Source: Mycobacterium kyogaense
Lineage (GTDB): Bacteria; Actinomycetota; Actinomycetes; Mycobacteriales; Mycobacteriaceae
Assembly (NCBI RefSeq): GCF_003254575.1
Contig: NZ_QJUA01000007.1
Span: forward strand, 62,001-126,000
Direction of reading: 5' to 3'
Length of the DNA stretch: 64,000 nucleotides
Below, piece after piece: positions 50,714 through 59,220 of the stretch. The notes under the pieces were generated by a model. It was not told where the DNA came from and did not search any database. It worked only from the letters and a program-made list of their open reading frames with translations. Position 1 is the stretch's first letter. Every line of letters begins with the position of its first letter. The position numbers and the translations under genes were made by a program.

Positions 50714-51430
50714 TCACCGCCAGGCGAACACCGGCTGCTCGAGCTCGTCGACCGGGTCAGCACGCCCCTCGAGCCCCAACCAACGCAACTGCAACAGCAC
50801 CGCCCCTGTCGGCGCGTGGATCAGATCGTTGCCCAACGGGATCTGCACGACGGGCCGCGGGCTCTCCGGGATCGTGATGAACCGCGGCGAGTCCTCGCGG
50901 AGCAGTTGGTGCAGTCCGACCCGGTACACCGCCACCACCTCGTCGGGTGACGGCCGCAGATCCAGCCGGCCGCCACCCCACACCACGACCGGGGTGATGA
51001 CGTACCCGGACCGGGTCGGATAGTCGTCGAGCAGGCCGAGCACCGCGGTCTCGGGCAGCGCCACGCCGACCTCCTCGTCGAGCTCGCGCAACGCCGCATC
51101 GACGGCGCTCTCCCCCGGGTCCAGCCGGCCACCGGGCAGCGCCCACTGTGCGGCGTGGGTGGACAGCCGAGACGTTCTGCGACACAACAGGAACGACGCA
51201 CCGCCAGACACATCGACCATTCGCCCGTCCAGGTTCTCGGGCATCGGTCGGCCGGCGATCCAATCGTCCACCGGGGCCGGATCGACCCGGTCCTCTCCGA
51301 CGACGGAGTCGACCAGCACCACCGCCACGGCAGCCCGCCGCTTGGCGGGATCGGAGACGGTGCGCCGCTCGTGCGCGGACAGGTTGTCCCTGACACGCTC
51401 GCGGAGCGTCTCGTCGTAGACCAGGGTCAC
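50714..51430 (-). CDS. Nudix hydrolase (CoA pyrophosphatase-like)
   Basis: 238 aa. A complete Nudix box at 101-123: G101, E107, R115, E116, E119, E120 and G122 are all in place (PGGRLDPGES, then RELDEEVGV). The preceding FLLCRRTSRLSTHAAQW is the usual beta strand and NUDT7/YeaB-type region. These enzymes cleave CoA, nucleotide sugars or dinucleotides. GTG 51430 is the only credible start before the family's N-terminal helix. Confidence 0.85.
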   Translation of the reverse strand: MTLVYDETLRERVRDNLSAHERRTVSDPAKRRAAVAVVLVDSVVGEDRVDPAPVDDWIAGRPMPENLDGRMVDVSGGASFLLCRRTSRLSTHAAQWALPGGRLDPGESAVDAALRELDEEVGVALPETAVLGLLDDYPTRSGYVITPVVVWGGGRLDLRPSPDEVVAVYRVGLHQLLREDSPRFITIPESPRPVVQIPLGNDLIHAPTGAVLLQLRWLGLEGRADPVDELEQPVFAWR

Positions 51431-51489
51431 CGCTCGAGACTAGCGCCGGCGACGGTTGGGGCCGGAGATGGCGGGTATGTCGGCCGGCC

Positions 51490-51696
51490 ATGACGAGTGT
51501 CTTGACCCGGCAGAAGCGCGACCACACCGAACTCGATCGATTGCCGCACGAGATCGACGCCGCCTCGGACTCCGACCGGCAGCACGCACTGAATCGGCTG
51601 TGTCGGCTGGTGTTCCCGCACGCGTTCGCCGGGTTGATCGAGCACACGCCGCCCTTGACCCACGGCGAGCACCCGAGCACGGCGACACCGCGATGA
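51490..51696 (+). CDS. Small protein coupled to the sugar methyltransferase-like gene
   Basis: 68 aa, not recognised. Predicted mostly helical in the middle (DRQHALNRLCRLVFPHAFAG), then a polar tail. No signal peptide or metal motif. Its TGA overlaps the ATG of the next gene (ATGA), which argues that it is translated. Upstream there is only a weak TATGTC box. Codon use looks normal, but support remains modest. Confidence 0.5.
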   Translation: MTSVLTRQKRDHTELDRLPHEIDAASDSDRQHALNRLCRLVFPHAFAGLIEHTPPLTHGEHPSTATPR

Positions 51697-52544
51697 CCGT
51701 CGCAAAGCAGACGCAGTTCGACCGTCTCGCAGCGCAATTCGCCGAAAAGCTCGCCGCGGTGCAGGAGTGCACGACCACTCGATACGTGCGGGCCGACTGG
51801 GCGCAACGCAACGCGGACCTGGCGAGTTTCTTGCTGCCCGTTCCGCCGTGGGACTTCCTGCGGCACCCCGCCATCCGCTATCAGATGTTCGTCGGCGACC
51901 GCCTGTTGCACCATGAATTGCCCTACGTGCTGGCACATCTCGATGATGTCTCACTGCTGACCGAAGACCCGGTGGGCATGCCGCCGACGGTGGAGGTGCC
52001 GGGTGGATCGGTGCGGACGTCGTCGAACACCGTTCATCAGCTACATCACCTGCTGCGCTTCCAGGAAGCGACCGGACGGCCCTTGCGCGACATCGACACC
52101 ATCGTCGAATGGGGTGCGGGCTTCGGCAGTCTGGCCCGTCTGCTCATCCGCTGCCACGGCGGTGAACCGACAGTGGTCCTGCTGGACACGCCGGTGTTCT
52201 CCGCTCTGCAATGGCTCTACCTGAGCGCCACGATAGGTGCGGAACGCGTTGAACTGCACACGACTGCCCCCGTCACCGTGGCTCGAGGCAGGATCAATGT
52301 GGTGCCGATCGGCCTGATGTCCGATATGGACGTCGCGGCCGATCTCTTCATCTCCATGTGGGCGCTCAACGAGAGCACGCCCGCAGCCCAGCGCGACGTC
52401 GTGCAGCGCGACTGGTTCGGCGCGGATCAGCTGCTGCTCGCGATGCACGCAGGCGATCCGTTCGCCGAGACCGTGCGTTCCCATGGGGCCCGCGACGAAT
52501 TGCTCGGCCCGTTCATGCCGGGCCAGGAGTACCTGATCAGGTGA
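51693..52544 (+). CDS. Putative sugar O-methyltransferase
   Basis: 283 aa. SAM-dependent methyltransferase of the 'putative sugar O-methyltransferase' family. The SAM motif I is IVEWGAGFGSLARLLIR (about 135-151); VVLLDTPVFSALQWLYL follows as the acidic strand, and DLFISMWALNEST is the catalytic-side motif. Members methylate sugars in envelope polysaccharides or natural products. It is coupled to the small upstream gene, and convergent with the KasA/B-like gene (3-bp gap). Confidence 0.8.
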   Translation: MTVAKQTQFDRLAAQFAEKLAAVQECTTTRYVRADWAQRNADLASFLLPVPPWDFLRHPAIRYQMFVGDRLLHHELPYVLAHLDDVSLLTEDPVGMPPTVEVPGGSVRTSSNTVHQLHHLLRFQEATGRPLRDIDTIVEWGAGFGSLARLLIRCHGGEPTVVLLDTPVFSALQWLYLSATIGAERVELHTTAPVTVARGRINVVPIGLMSDMDVAADLFISMWALNESTPAAQRDVVQRDWFGADQLLLAMHAGDPFAETVRSHGARDELLGPFMPGQEYLIR

Positions 52545-52547
52545 GGG

Positions 52548-53786
52548 CTACCGCCCGAAGACCAGGGACACGTTGTGACCGCCGAACCCCAGCGTGTTCG
52601 AGACCGCGTAGCGGTAGTCACCGGGACGGCGTTCACCGGCGACCACATCCAGGTCGATGTCGGGGTCAGGGGTGTCGTAGTTGAGCGTCGGCGCCAGCAC
52701 ACCGTCGCGCAGCGACTGCACGGTCAGCGCCGCGGCCACGGCACCCGACGCGCCCATGGCATGGCCCAGCGCGGCCTTCGGGGCGGTCACGGCGGGCCGA
52801 TGCGTCCCCAGCACAGCGTGCAGAGCGCGGGCTTCGGCGAGATCGCCGGCGCGCGTACCGGCGGCGTGGGCGATCACAGCATCCACATCACGCGGTTCCA
52901 CGGCGGCGAGCTCGAGCGCCCGGCTCAGCGCCGCGGCGGCCATCTGTCCGTCCGGATTCGGCTTGATCAAGTCGGCGGTGTCCGAGGTGGTGCCCACCCC
53001 GAGCAATCGGCCCAGAATCGTCGCCCCGCGCGCCCTGGCATGCTCCTCGGTTTCCAGCAGCAGCAACGCGCCGCCCTCGCCGAACACCATGCCGTCGCGA
53101 TTCCTGTCGAACGGGCGGCTCGCGCCCACCGGGTCGTCGTTGCGGTGGGACAGCAGCCCCATGTTGTCGAAAGCAGCGATCGGCACCGGTTCGATCCGCG
53201 ACTCGACGCCGCCACAGATCGCGACGTCGGCCTCACCGAGCGTGATCAGCCGCCACGCCTCGGCGATGGCTGCCGAGCCGGAGGCGTCGCCGCTGGTGGG
53301 CGCAATGACACCCGCTTTGGCCTGGCGGTCCAAACCGACCGCGGCAGCGGGCGCGTTGGGCATGTGCATCTGGACGGCCAGCGGGGAGACCGCCCGCATG
53401 CCGCGAGCTTTGAACTCCTCCCAGGCGGTCCAGAGGTCTTGCGTGGATCCGTAGGCGTGGCTCACCGAGACGAGTAGCCGGCGGGTGTCGACCTCGGGGG
53501 CGCCCGCGGCCGTCCACAGCCGCCGGTTCAACACCAGAGCCATCTTCTGCATGTACGACAGTCGCCGGACTTCCACACGGCTGAGCTGGGAGTCGAAGTC
53601 CTCTCGGACCAATCCGCCGATGGTCACCGGCACCGGGAACTGGTCGAGCATCCGGTCTTCGATGAGGCTGATCCCGCTTTTGCCGTTGAGCAGTGCGGCC
53701 CACGACTCCTCGACGTCGGCGGCGAGAGCGGTCGTCGCCGCCAACGCTGTCACCACGACGGCCGGTCGGTCAGCTGTGGCTGTCAT
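52548..53786 (-). CDS. KasA/KasB-like beta-ketoacyl synthase paralogue lacking the nucleophile Cys
   Basis: 412-aa condensing-enzyme fold, closely KasA/KasB-like throughout (VVVTALAATTALAADVEESW, RLSYMQKMALVLNRR, SPLAVQMHMPNAPAAAVGL, RPFDRNRDGMVFGEGGALLL). The catalytic His307, Lys337 and His342 remain at KasA-like spacing (KasA: His311, Lys340, His345), but the nucleophile region reads TSGDASGSA, with Asp167 where KasA has Cys171. Acyl transfer by the usual route is impossible. Possible roles are malonyl-ACP decarboxylation, a non-catalytic partner, or an unknown reaction. It stands alone; no acpM or fabD is adjacent. Confidence 0.88.
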   Translation of the reverse strand: MTATADRPAVVVTALAATTALAADVEESWAALLNGKSGISLIEDRMLDQFPVPVTIGGLVREDFDSQLSRVEVRRLSYMQKMALVLNRRLWTAAGAPEVDTRRLLVSVSHAYGSTQDLWTAWEEFKARGMRAVSPLAVQMHMPNAPAAAVGLDRQAKAGVIAPTSGDASGSAAIAEAWRLITLGEADVAICGGVESRIEPVPIAAFDNMGLLSHRNDDPVGASRPFDRNRDGMVFGEGGALLLLETEEHARARGATILGRLLGVGTTSDTADLIKPNPDGQMAAAALSRALELAAVEPRDVDAVIAHAAGTRAGDLAEARALHAVLGTHRPAVTAPKAALGHAMGASGAVAAALTVQSLRDGVLAPTLNYDTPDPDIDLDVVAGERRPGDYRYAVSNTLGFGGHNVSLVFGR

Positions 53787-53899
53787 GTCGTGCGAATCCC
53801 CTCGACCCGTCGGAACATCACCAACAATTCTCTAACGAGACGTGCGCGTGCCGTCAAGGCAGCCTCTGTCAGAAGGCGCCCCTGGCCGCTGAGACGGCA

Positions 53900-53931
53900 C
53901 CGGCGCGGAACCCCGAAGGATTCCGCGCCGG
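53900..53931 (-). terminator. Strong hairpin downstream of the ferritin-like gene
   Basis: 11-bp perfect stem CCGGCGCGGAA / TTCCGCGCCGG with a 10-nt loop. It lies after the minus-strand ferritin-like gene and before the next gene's promoter region; no U-run follows, as is common for mycobacterial terminators. Confidence 0.6.
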
Positions 53932-53948
53932 CACACGTGTGGCAGTGA

Positions 53949-54941
53949 TCAGCTGATGCCGACGACTTCCTGCGCGATGGCGGCCAACCGGGTCTGCGCC
54001 GCAGAGACCACGCGCTGGCGGTTCTTGTGCGCTTCCTCGTACGACACGATCACGCGGATGTCGGAGGCGTCGGCCAGATCCTTGATCGCAGCCACCGCAT
54101 CGGCCTGGTTCAGCTCGTCGTAATCGGCGATGGGCAGCTCGTCGCTGTCGAGCACTCCGGCGGCGCCGCGCGCCGCGTGGATCACGTCAGCCACTTCCTC
54201 GGCGCCCTGCTCACGGGTGATCCGCTCGGCGGCTTCCAGAGCCGAGTTGCGTGCCCCGGCCAGCGCCTTCGCCGCGATCTCGCTGCTACGGGTGCCGCGG
54301 TCGACGAGGTCACCCACGGCCGGACGCACCGAGCGCACTGCTTCGACGGCCCGCTCCGCGCGCTCCACGGACCAGGTGAACGGCAGGTTCAGCACCTTGA
54401 CCGTCAGGCCCGCGGCAGCCTGCAGCGGGGTGCGGCGCAGTGCTGCGGGGCCGCCGAGTGCATCCTCGGCGAGCACGGTGGTCAACCATGCGACGGTCGC
54501 CGAGTGCGCCGTGATGAGCCGCTCGGCGAGCGCCTCGACGTCCTTGTCCTTGGCAGCGACTGCGAGGGCTTTGACGTAGCGCGAGCGGTCCAGCAGCTGA
54601 TCTTCGAGCGCGAGGTCGCCCAGCAGCGCCTCGTCGAACGGGGCAGCCTGCTCGGTGAGGGCCTTGACCGCGGCGGCGGCGCGGCCGAGGAACGGACCGA
54701 TGACGTCTGGGAAACCGCCGAGGTCGCGGATCGCCTGCTCGATCTGCTCGGCGCGGTCCCGTCCGTTCTCGGCGTTCTGGGTCAGCTCGCGCCGGACGGC
54801 GTCGGTACGGGCCTGTGCGATGCGGGTCTCCGCGACCTGGATCTCTGTGTTGGTCAGGTCGAGGATCGTGCGCAGCTGAGCGATCAGCGTGGCCTTCTTG
54901 GCTTCGATGGCGGTGGACTCGGTGGTAGCCGTGGTGGCCAT
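53949..54941 (-). CDS. Ferritin-like-domain protein with C-terminal helical module
   Basis: 330 aa. The N-terminal 150 residues are all-helical with repeated Glu-rich turns (ATLIAQLRTILDLTNTEIQV, GRDRAEQIEQAIRDLGG, ALLGDLALEDQLLDRSRYV) fitting a ferritin-like four-helix bundle. The middle has further helices. The final 65 residues (PIADYDELNQADAVAAIKDL, then YEEAHKNRQRVVSAAQTRL) form a small module found at the ends of many actinobacterial proteins. No signal peptide. It may bind iron or protect against oxidants; not proven. Ends before a strong hairpin. Confidence 0.75.
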   Translation of the reverse strand: MATTATTESTAIEAKKATLIAQLRTILDLTNTEIQVAETRIAQARTDAVRRELTQNAENGRDRAEQIEQAIRDLGGFPDVIGPFLGRAAAAVKALTEQAAPFDEALLGDLALEDQLLDRSRYVKALAVAAKDKDVEALAERLITAHSATVAWLTTVLAEDALGGPAALRRTPLQAAAGLTVKVLNLPFTWSVERAERAVEAVRSVRPAVGDLVDRGTRSSEIAAKALAGARNSALEAAERITREQGAEEVADVIHAARGAAGVLDSDELPIADYDELNQADAVAAIKDLADASDIRVIVSYEEAHKNRQRVVSAAQTRLAAIAQEVVGIS

Positions 54942-55147
54942 GTGTTCTCGTCACCCCTTCAGGTGTTGGCTTGTGCTTCGGTCACTGGCACTTGTGTGCG
55001 CCTGGTAGTGGGCTACCCACGGACCGGGGGGCTCGACAGCTCAACCCCGGAAATGTGAAATAGACAGCATCCACGTGTGATCAAGCACGCCCTGTGGGTA
55101 CTGCGGACGACCCGTTTGGCCCGACCGCCGAGGGGTATGTCGCAGCC
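54942..55147. other. Divergent region, ferritin-like and diiron-oxidase-like genes
   Basis: 206 bp with promoters for two divergent genes. On the minus strand GGGTAG (55018-55013) resembles a SigF -10 element but has no GTTT at the right distance. No riboswitch or IdeR-like box was recognised. An in-frame GTG at 55094 would extend the plus-strand gene into it. Confidence 0.35.
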
Positions 55148-56161
55148 GTGATGCCGACGATGGTCCACCCCGTGTTGCCCGAACCCCGCGGGCCGATCTC
55201 GCTGTCAGTGATCGAGCTGCTGAACGAGCGAGCCCCGCTGCGGTATCTGACGAAAGTCGAGACGTCGCTGGCCGACGCCGACCCCGCCGGCATCGATCTA
55301 CAGCTGGCGCTCTACCTCTGCTACGAGCTGCACTACCGCGGCTTCGCCGGCGTGGACGCCGGCTGGGAATGGAACCCCGGGCTGCTCTATCTGCGCAGCC
55401 GCCTGGAGGATCTGTTCCTCGACGACGTGCGGCGCGGCGTCGGGAACATCGAGCCGGAAACCAGCGCACTTGACGAGCTCGACGCCCTCTGCGTCGAGCC
55501 GGTCGGCGGCACTGGACCGTCCTACTACTTGCGCGACAACGGCACCTGGGAGCAGATGCGCGAATACTTCGCCCACCGCTCGCTGTACCACTTGAAGGAA
55601 GGCGACCCGCACGCGTGGGCCATCCCGCGCCTCACCGGGCAAGCCAAGGCATCGTTCGTCGCTGTCGAATTCGATGAATTCGGGGGCGGCAAGGGCGCCC
55701 GGCTGCACCAGCAACTGTTCGCCGATCTGATGGCCGCGGCCGGGCTGGACACCACCTATCTCGGGTATCTCCCCGACGTGCCGGCGCCGTCCCTGGCCGT
55801 GGTGAACCTGATGTCGATGTTCGGTCTGCACCGCCGGTTACGCGGTGCCGCGGTCGGGCATTTCGCGGCCACCGAGGTGACGTCTCCTCCCGGGTCCAAG
55901 CGCATGGTCGCCGCGCTGGAGCGCATGGGCGCGCCCGACGAGTGCGCCGCCTTCTACCGCGAGCATGTCGAAGCCGACGCGGTACACGAGCAGGTGGTGC
56001 GCACAGATGTGGTGGGTGACCTGGTCGCCCGCGAACCCGAGTTGGACGCCGACGTGGTGTTCGGTATCCGGGCGTTCGACCTCGTCGAGGGTCGGCTGGC
56101 CGATCACCTCATGGAGAGCTGGAACGCGGGAGTCGGCTCACTCCGCCGCGCTCTGGACTGA
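55148..56161 (+). CDS. Iron-containing redox enzyme family protein (haem-oxygenase-like diiron fold)
   Basis: 337 aa. Candidate metal-ligand stretches of the HDO fold: YELHYRGF, VEFDEFGGGKG, HFAATEVTSPPGS and YREHVEADAVHE; together they supply the Glu/His/Asp set of diiron oxidases such as UndA, SznF and BesC. The substrate is unknown. The start is uncertain: GTG 55148 (ATG 55151) follows TATGTC by 6 nt, while GTG 55094 would add 18 residues. It overlaps the convergent CDGSH gene by 24 bp. Confidence 0.82.
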   Translation: MMPTMVHPVLPEPRGPISLSVIELLNERAPLRYLTKVETSLADADPAGIDLQLALYLCYELHYRGFAGVDAGWEWNPGLLYLRSRLEDLFLDDVRRGVGNIEPETSALDELDALCVEPVGGTGPSYYLRDNGTWEQMREYFAHRSLYHLKEGDPHAWAIPRLTGQAKASFVAVEFDEFGGGKGARLHQQLFADLMAAAGLDTTYLGYLPDVPAPSLAVVNLMSMFGLHRRLRGAAVGHFAATEVTSPPGSKRMVAALERMGAPDECAAFYREHVEADAVHEQVVRTDVVGDLVAREPELDADVVFGIRAFDLVEGRLADHLMESWNAGVGSLRRALD

Positions 56162-56368
56162 GTCCTCGTCTGCCGCGGCGCGTTGCCTGCGGCGATGGCT
56201 GGTGTCGCAGAGCGGATAGGTCTTCGAGCGACGGCATGCGCAGATGGCCACCATGAACCTGTCCGACTCCACGACCGAACCGTCCGGGAGTTCCACGCGC
56301 ACAGGACCTTCCACCATCACCGGGCCGCCGGGCACGACGCGCACGGTGCGCGCCAATGGCTCTGTCAC
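56138..56368 (-). CDS. CDGSH iron-sulfur domain protein
   Basis: 76 aa. The 2Fe-2S motif C-x-C-x2-(S/T)-x3-P-x-C-D-x-(S/T)-H is complete: C43, C45, C54 and H58 (CACRRSKTYPLCDTSH), with Thr replacing Gly in CDGSH. These small proteins handle redox or iron-sulfur transfer. GTG 56368 overlaps the methyltransferase stop (GTGA). The last 24 bp overlap the end of the diiron-family gene on the other strand. Confidence 0.9.
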   Translation of the reverse strand: MTEPLARTVRVVPGGPVMVEGPVRVELPDGSVVESDRFMVAICACRRSKTYPLCDTSHRRRQRAAADEDSVQSAAE

Positions 56369-57051
56369 GGTGCGTCCGCCCGGATCACGATGATGCGTTC
56401 CATCGTGGCACCCTGCGGCAGCAGACCCACGCTCATCAACCAGTCGGCCCGCGCCGACATCACCGGGCCGAACGGAATCATCTGCTGGGCAACGATATCG
56501 GCGGCCAGGCCTTCGCGGCGCAACGCCGTCACTGTCTGCTCGGCATTCGAGCACTCCGAGTGCACGATCAGCATCGTGCCACCCTCGGCGAGCAGGTGCG
56601 GCGCGGCGGTGCACATCGGATCCAGCACCAATCGTCCGTCGGCGCCGGCATTCCATGCCTGCGACGGCCCGGCATCAGCCGGGATCTCGTCGGTGTCGTC
56701 GACCGGCGCCTGGGGCACGTATGGCGGGTTGGCCAGCACCAGATCGAATGGTCCGAATTCCCTTGCGCGTGCCCAGGACCCGCGATGCACGGCCAGGTTC
56801 GCACCGGCGGCGGTCGCGCTGCGCCGGGCATGGGCCACGGCCGTGGGGCAGATGTCGAATGCGGTCACCTCGGCCGCATCGGCCTGCGCGGCGGCCAGAG
56901 CCACCACTCCGCTACCGGTACACAGATCGGCCACCTTCGCGCCGGGGGCGAGCCCAGCGGCGATCATCACGTCGGTCAGCAGATGCGAATCTTCCTGCGG
57001 CGGATAGACTCCAGCCTCAGTGGTGCCGAGATCGGTGTATGCGGTGGTCAC
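56365..57051 (-). CDS. Class I methyltransferase, HemK2/PrmC-like
   Basis: 228-aa SAM-dependent methyltransferase. Motif I is VADLCTGSGVVALAAA; VTAFDICPTAV is the acidic loop; NPPYVP is the catalytic NPPY motif for N-methylation of Gln or similar amide nitrogens. The GVYPPQEDSHLL entry is like Mtq2/HemK2 proteins. Target unknown; release-factor-type Gln is one possibility. GTG 57051 has AAGGAG 6 nt upstream. Operon with the CDGSH protein. Confidence 0.85.
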   Translation of the reverse strand: MTTAYTDLGTTEAGVYPPQEDSHLLTDVMIAAGLAPGAKVADLCTGSGVVALAAAQADAAEVTAFDICPTAVAHARRSATAAGANLAVHRGSWARAREFGPFDLVLANPPYVPQAPVDDTDEIPADAGPSQAWNAGADGRLVLDPMCTAAPHLLAEGGTMLIVHSECSNAEQTVTALRREGLAADIVAQQMIPFGPVMSARADWLMSVGLLPQGATMERIIVIRADAP

Positions 57052-57132
57052 GTGCGCTCCTTGCCGACGATGACGACACCGGGGGCGGCATCGCCCCAAA
57101 TTGATGCCCTCTCTTGAACCGGTCAAACTTCT

Positions 57133-57157
57133 GTTTGTCGTGACATGGCGCGGGAAT
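57133..57157 (+). promoter_or_regulatory. SigF-like promoter of the Cys-rich protein gene
   Basis: GTTT-N15-GGGAAT against the mycobacterial SigF consensus GTTT-N15-17-GGGTAT, one mismatch in the -10. It predicts a leader of about 35 nt before ATG 57200. Confidence 0.45.
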
Positions 57158-57199
57158 CCGCTGCGCGGCTGTGACAACCACCGACAGAGAGGGCTCATC

Positions 57200-57454
57200 A
57201 TGACCATCTGCGCGACGTGCGGAAACGACTACGACAAGGCATTCACCGTGACATGGCCGGACGGCCGGTCAGCGACGTTCGACAGCATCGAGTGCGCCAG
57301 CATGCAGGTGGCGCTCGAGTGCGGCCATTGCGGTTGCCGGATTCTCGGCCACGGCATCGAGACCGACGAGGGCATCTTCTGTTGCGCGCACTGCGCCCGC
57401 AAAGACACCAACGCCGACGTCAACGACCGTTACCCGGTGCCTGCCGGGGCGTGA
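57200..57454 (+). CDS. Small Cys-rich zinc-ribbon/metallothionein-like protein
   Basis: 84 aa with nine Cys (4, 7, 32, 41, 44, 46, 61, 62, 65) and several His near them (43, 51, 64). CATC opens a possible zinc knuckle; CGHCGC and CCAHC look like metallothionein-type clusters. No signal peptide. Related small proteins exist in mycobacteria; role unproven, metal storage or regulation are likely. GAGAGGG precedes ATG 57200, and a SigF-like promoter lies upstream. Confidence 0.8.
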   Translation: MTICATCGNDYDKAFTVTWPDGRSATFDSIECASMQVALECGHCGCRILGHGIETDEGIFCCAHCARKDTNADVNDRYPVPAGA

Positions 57455-57458
57455 TGCT

Positions 57459-58163
57459 CTACAGCCGACCGACGGCGTACGCCGCTCCCTCGTTGACCAT
57501 CCCGTTGACCGGGTACAGGGCGTGCGCCACGGTCGGGCCGCCATCGGGGGCGCCGTCGCAGATCGTGTCGCCCTGCGCGCACAACTGCAGCGTCTTGTCC
57601 TCGTACCGCGGACCGATCGTGATGGCCGGGGCGCCATAGCGTTCCAGGAACGTCCCCGACGGAGTCCCGAACAGCACCACCGCGGCCACGTGATCGGCGA
57701 CCGCCGGCGGCATTGGACGTGGCGCTATCGCGGTCGGCACCATGGCCGGGACCACATCGGAGGTCGTGAATCCCGACACCAGCGCACCCTGCGAGTAGCC
57801 ACCGAGCACCATGCGGGTGTTCGGACAGTTCGCCGCCATGGCCTGGACGTGACCGGCCTCGTCGTTGATGCCGTCGATCACGGTCTGAGCGATTTCGGTG
57901 CGGGCCGAGAAGTTGTTGGATGCCGCGTAGTTCACCGCGTACACGCCGACCGTGCGGGGCGCGGCCTGCGCACGCACGGCATCGACGAACGCCTGTCCGA
58001 CATTGCCGACACCCGGCGCTTCACTTGTTCCGCGCGCGAACACCACCTCGACATCCGGACATTCCTGGGCGGCTGCCGTCGGAGCAGCGGCAGCGCCCCC
58101 CGACACGGCGGCGGTAGCAGCGATCAACGTTGCGGCGGCTCGGGCCCACTGTCGACGTGTCAT
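57459..58163 (-). CDS. Secreted cutinase-family esterase
   Basis: 234-aa alpha/beta-hydrolase exported by the signal RRQWARAAATLIAATAAVSG (cleavage near residue 33). Catalytic triad: Ser124 in GGYSQGA, Asp199 in QGDTICDG and His214 in VAHALYP. Disulfide pairs C35-C113 and C195-C202 fit the cutinase fold. Mycobacterial cutinase-like proteins hydrolyse lipid esters. ATG 58163 has AGAGGA about 7 nt upstream. Convergent with the Cys-rich protein gene (4-bp gap). Confidence 0.93.
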   Translation of the reverse strand: MTRRQWARAAATLIAATAAVSGGAAAAPTAAAQECPDVEVVFARGTSEAPGVGNVGQAFVDAVRAQAAPRTVGVYAVNYAASNNFSARTEIAQTVIDGINDEAGHVQAMAANCPNTRMVLGGYSQGALVSGFTTSDVVPAMVPTAIAPRPMPPAVADHVAAVVLFGTPSGTFLERYGAPAITIGPRYEDKTLQLCAQGDTICDGAPDGGPTVAHALYPVNGMVNEGAAYAVGRL

Positions 58164-58250
58164 CAAGGATTCCTCTCTGGGACTGACGCGCGGTCAGTGG
58201 CGCCAGTTCAGCTGTACCCCCGTCGTTGCTGAGCAAACGGCGCTGTCGGT

Positions 58251-58256
58251 TACGGT
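58251..58256 (+). promoter_or_regulatory. -10 box of the small acidic protein gene
   Basis: TACGGT, then 6 nt, then ATG 58263; leaderless arrangement. Confidence 0.5.
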
Positions 58257-58262
58257 CGACGC

Positions 58263-58550
58263 ATGTCTGACGCCGACCCCTTTTCCGATCCGACGTCCAC
58301 GGACCCCATCGACGACGTCGCGCCCGGTGACATCGTCACCGCCGACCGCGGCGACGGCGAGCGGCAGTACAAGGTGGTGCACATCGTTGCCGACGACGAG
58401 GGCTATCTCGTGACGCTCGAGGACGACGGTGACGGTGAGACGTTTCAGCAACGATTCGCCGCCGGGACCCGGGTCACCCGCTCACTGGAGTCCAAGTGGG
58501 AGTCGGCGCAGAGTCCGACCCCGCATGCTGACGGACCGGAGTCGGCCTGA
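58263..58550 (+). CDS. Small acidic protein of unknown function
   Basis: 95 aa, strongly acidic (DPFSDPTSTDPIDDVAPGDI). The centre looks like a small beta-barrel (VTADRGDGERQYKVVHIVAD, GYLVTLEDD). No signal peptide, TM or catalytic motif. The leaderless promoter and normal codon use support it as a gene. Followed by the PfpI gene 66 bp downstream. Confidence 0.7.
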   Translation: MSDADPFSDPTSTDPIDDVAPGDIVTADRGDGERQYKVVHIVADDEGYLVTLEDDGDGETFQQRFAAGTRVTRSLESKWESAQSPTPHADGPESA

Positions 58551-58616
58551 GCATCGGCGGGATTCGATCCCCGGCCAGCGGGTAACCGCCCGCACAGCCG
58601 ACGAAAGGACGCCACC

Positions 58617-59174
58617 ATGCCCAACGAGCTGAACGGCCGCCGAATCGCTTTCCTCGCCACCGACGGAGTGGAGAAGGTCGAACTCGAGCGGCCCCGCGAT
58701 GCCGTCACCGAGGCCGGTGGTCGCGTCGAGTTGCTGTCGCTCAGCGACGGCGACATCGACGCGCGCAACCACGACCTCGAACCGGCGGGAACCATCGAGG
58801 TCGACCGGCTGGTCAGTGACGCCGGCGTGGACGAGTACGACGCACTCGTCATCCCCGGCGGCACCGTCAACGGCGACAAGCTGCGCCTCGACGAGACGGC
58901 CGTCGCCTTCGTCGGCGAATTCGTCCGATCCGGAAAACCGGTGGCCGCGATCTGCCACGCGCCGTGGGTGCTTCTCGAAGCCGGCGTCGTCGCGGACCGG
59001 ACGCTGACCTCCTACCCCAGTCTGCGCACCGATCTGCGCAACGCGGGTGCGACGGTCGTCGACCAAGAGGTCTGCGTCGACGGCAACCTGATCACCAGCC
59101 GCTCACCCGACGATCTGCCGGCCTTCTGCCAGACCATCACCGATCGTTTCGCCGAAACCCCGGCACACACCTGA
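58617..59174 (+). CDS. DJ-1/PfpI-family protein
   Basis: 185 aa. The nucleophile elbow is AAICHAPWVLL with Cys113-His114, and an acidic residue in the GVEKVEL stretch (about 17-23) completes the usual Glu/Cys/His site. YDALVIPGGTVNGDKLR is the conserved strand-loop. Members act as glyoxalase III, deglycase or chaperone in stress. An AAAGGA element precedes ATG 58617. Confidence 0.9.
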   Translation: MPNELNGRRIAFLATDGVEKVELERPRDAVTEAGGRVELLSLSDGDIDARNHDLEPAGTIEVDRLVSDAGVDEYDALVIPGGTVNGDKLRLDETAVAFVGEFVRSGKPVAAICHAPWVLLEAGVVADRTLTSYPSLRTDLRNAGATVVDQEVCVDGNLITSRSPDDLPAFCQTITDRFAETPAHT

Positions 59175-59186
59175 GGCTGACCCGAA

Positions 59187-59211
59187 GTTTCAACCCTCCC
59201 GCGGCGGTTAA
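59187..59211 (+). promoter_or_regulatory. SigF-like promoter of the DUF6328 gene
   Basis: GTTT-N15-GGTTAA against GTTT-N15-17-GGGTAT, with 9 nt to ATG 59221, so the transcript would be leaderless or nearly so. Confidence 0.45.
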
Positions 59212-59220
59212 CTGCCCGCA

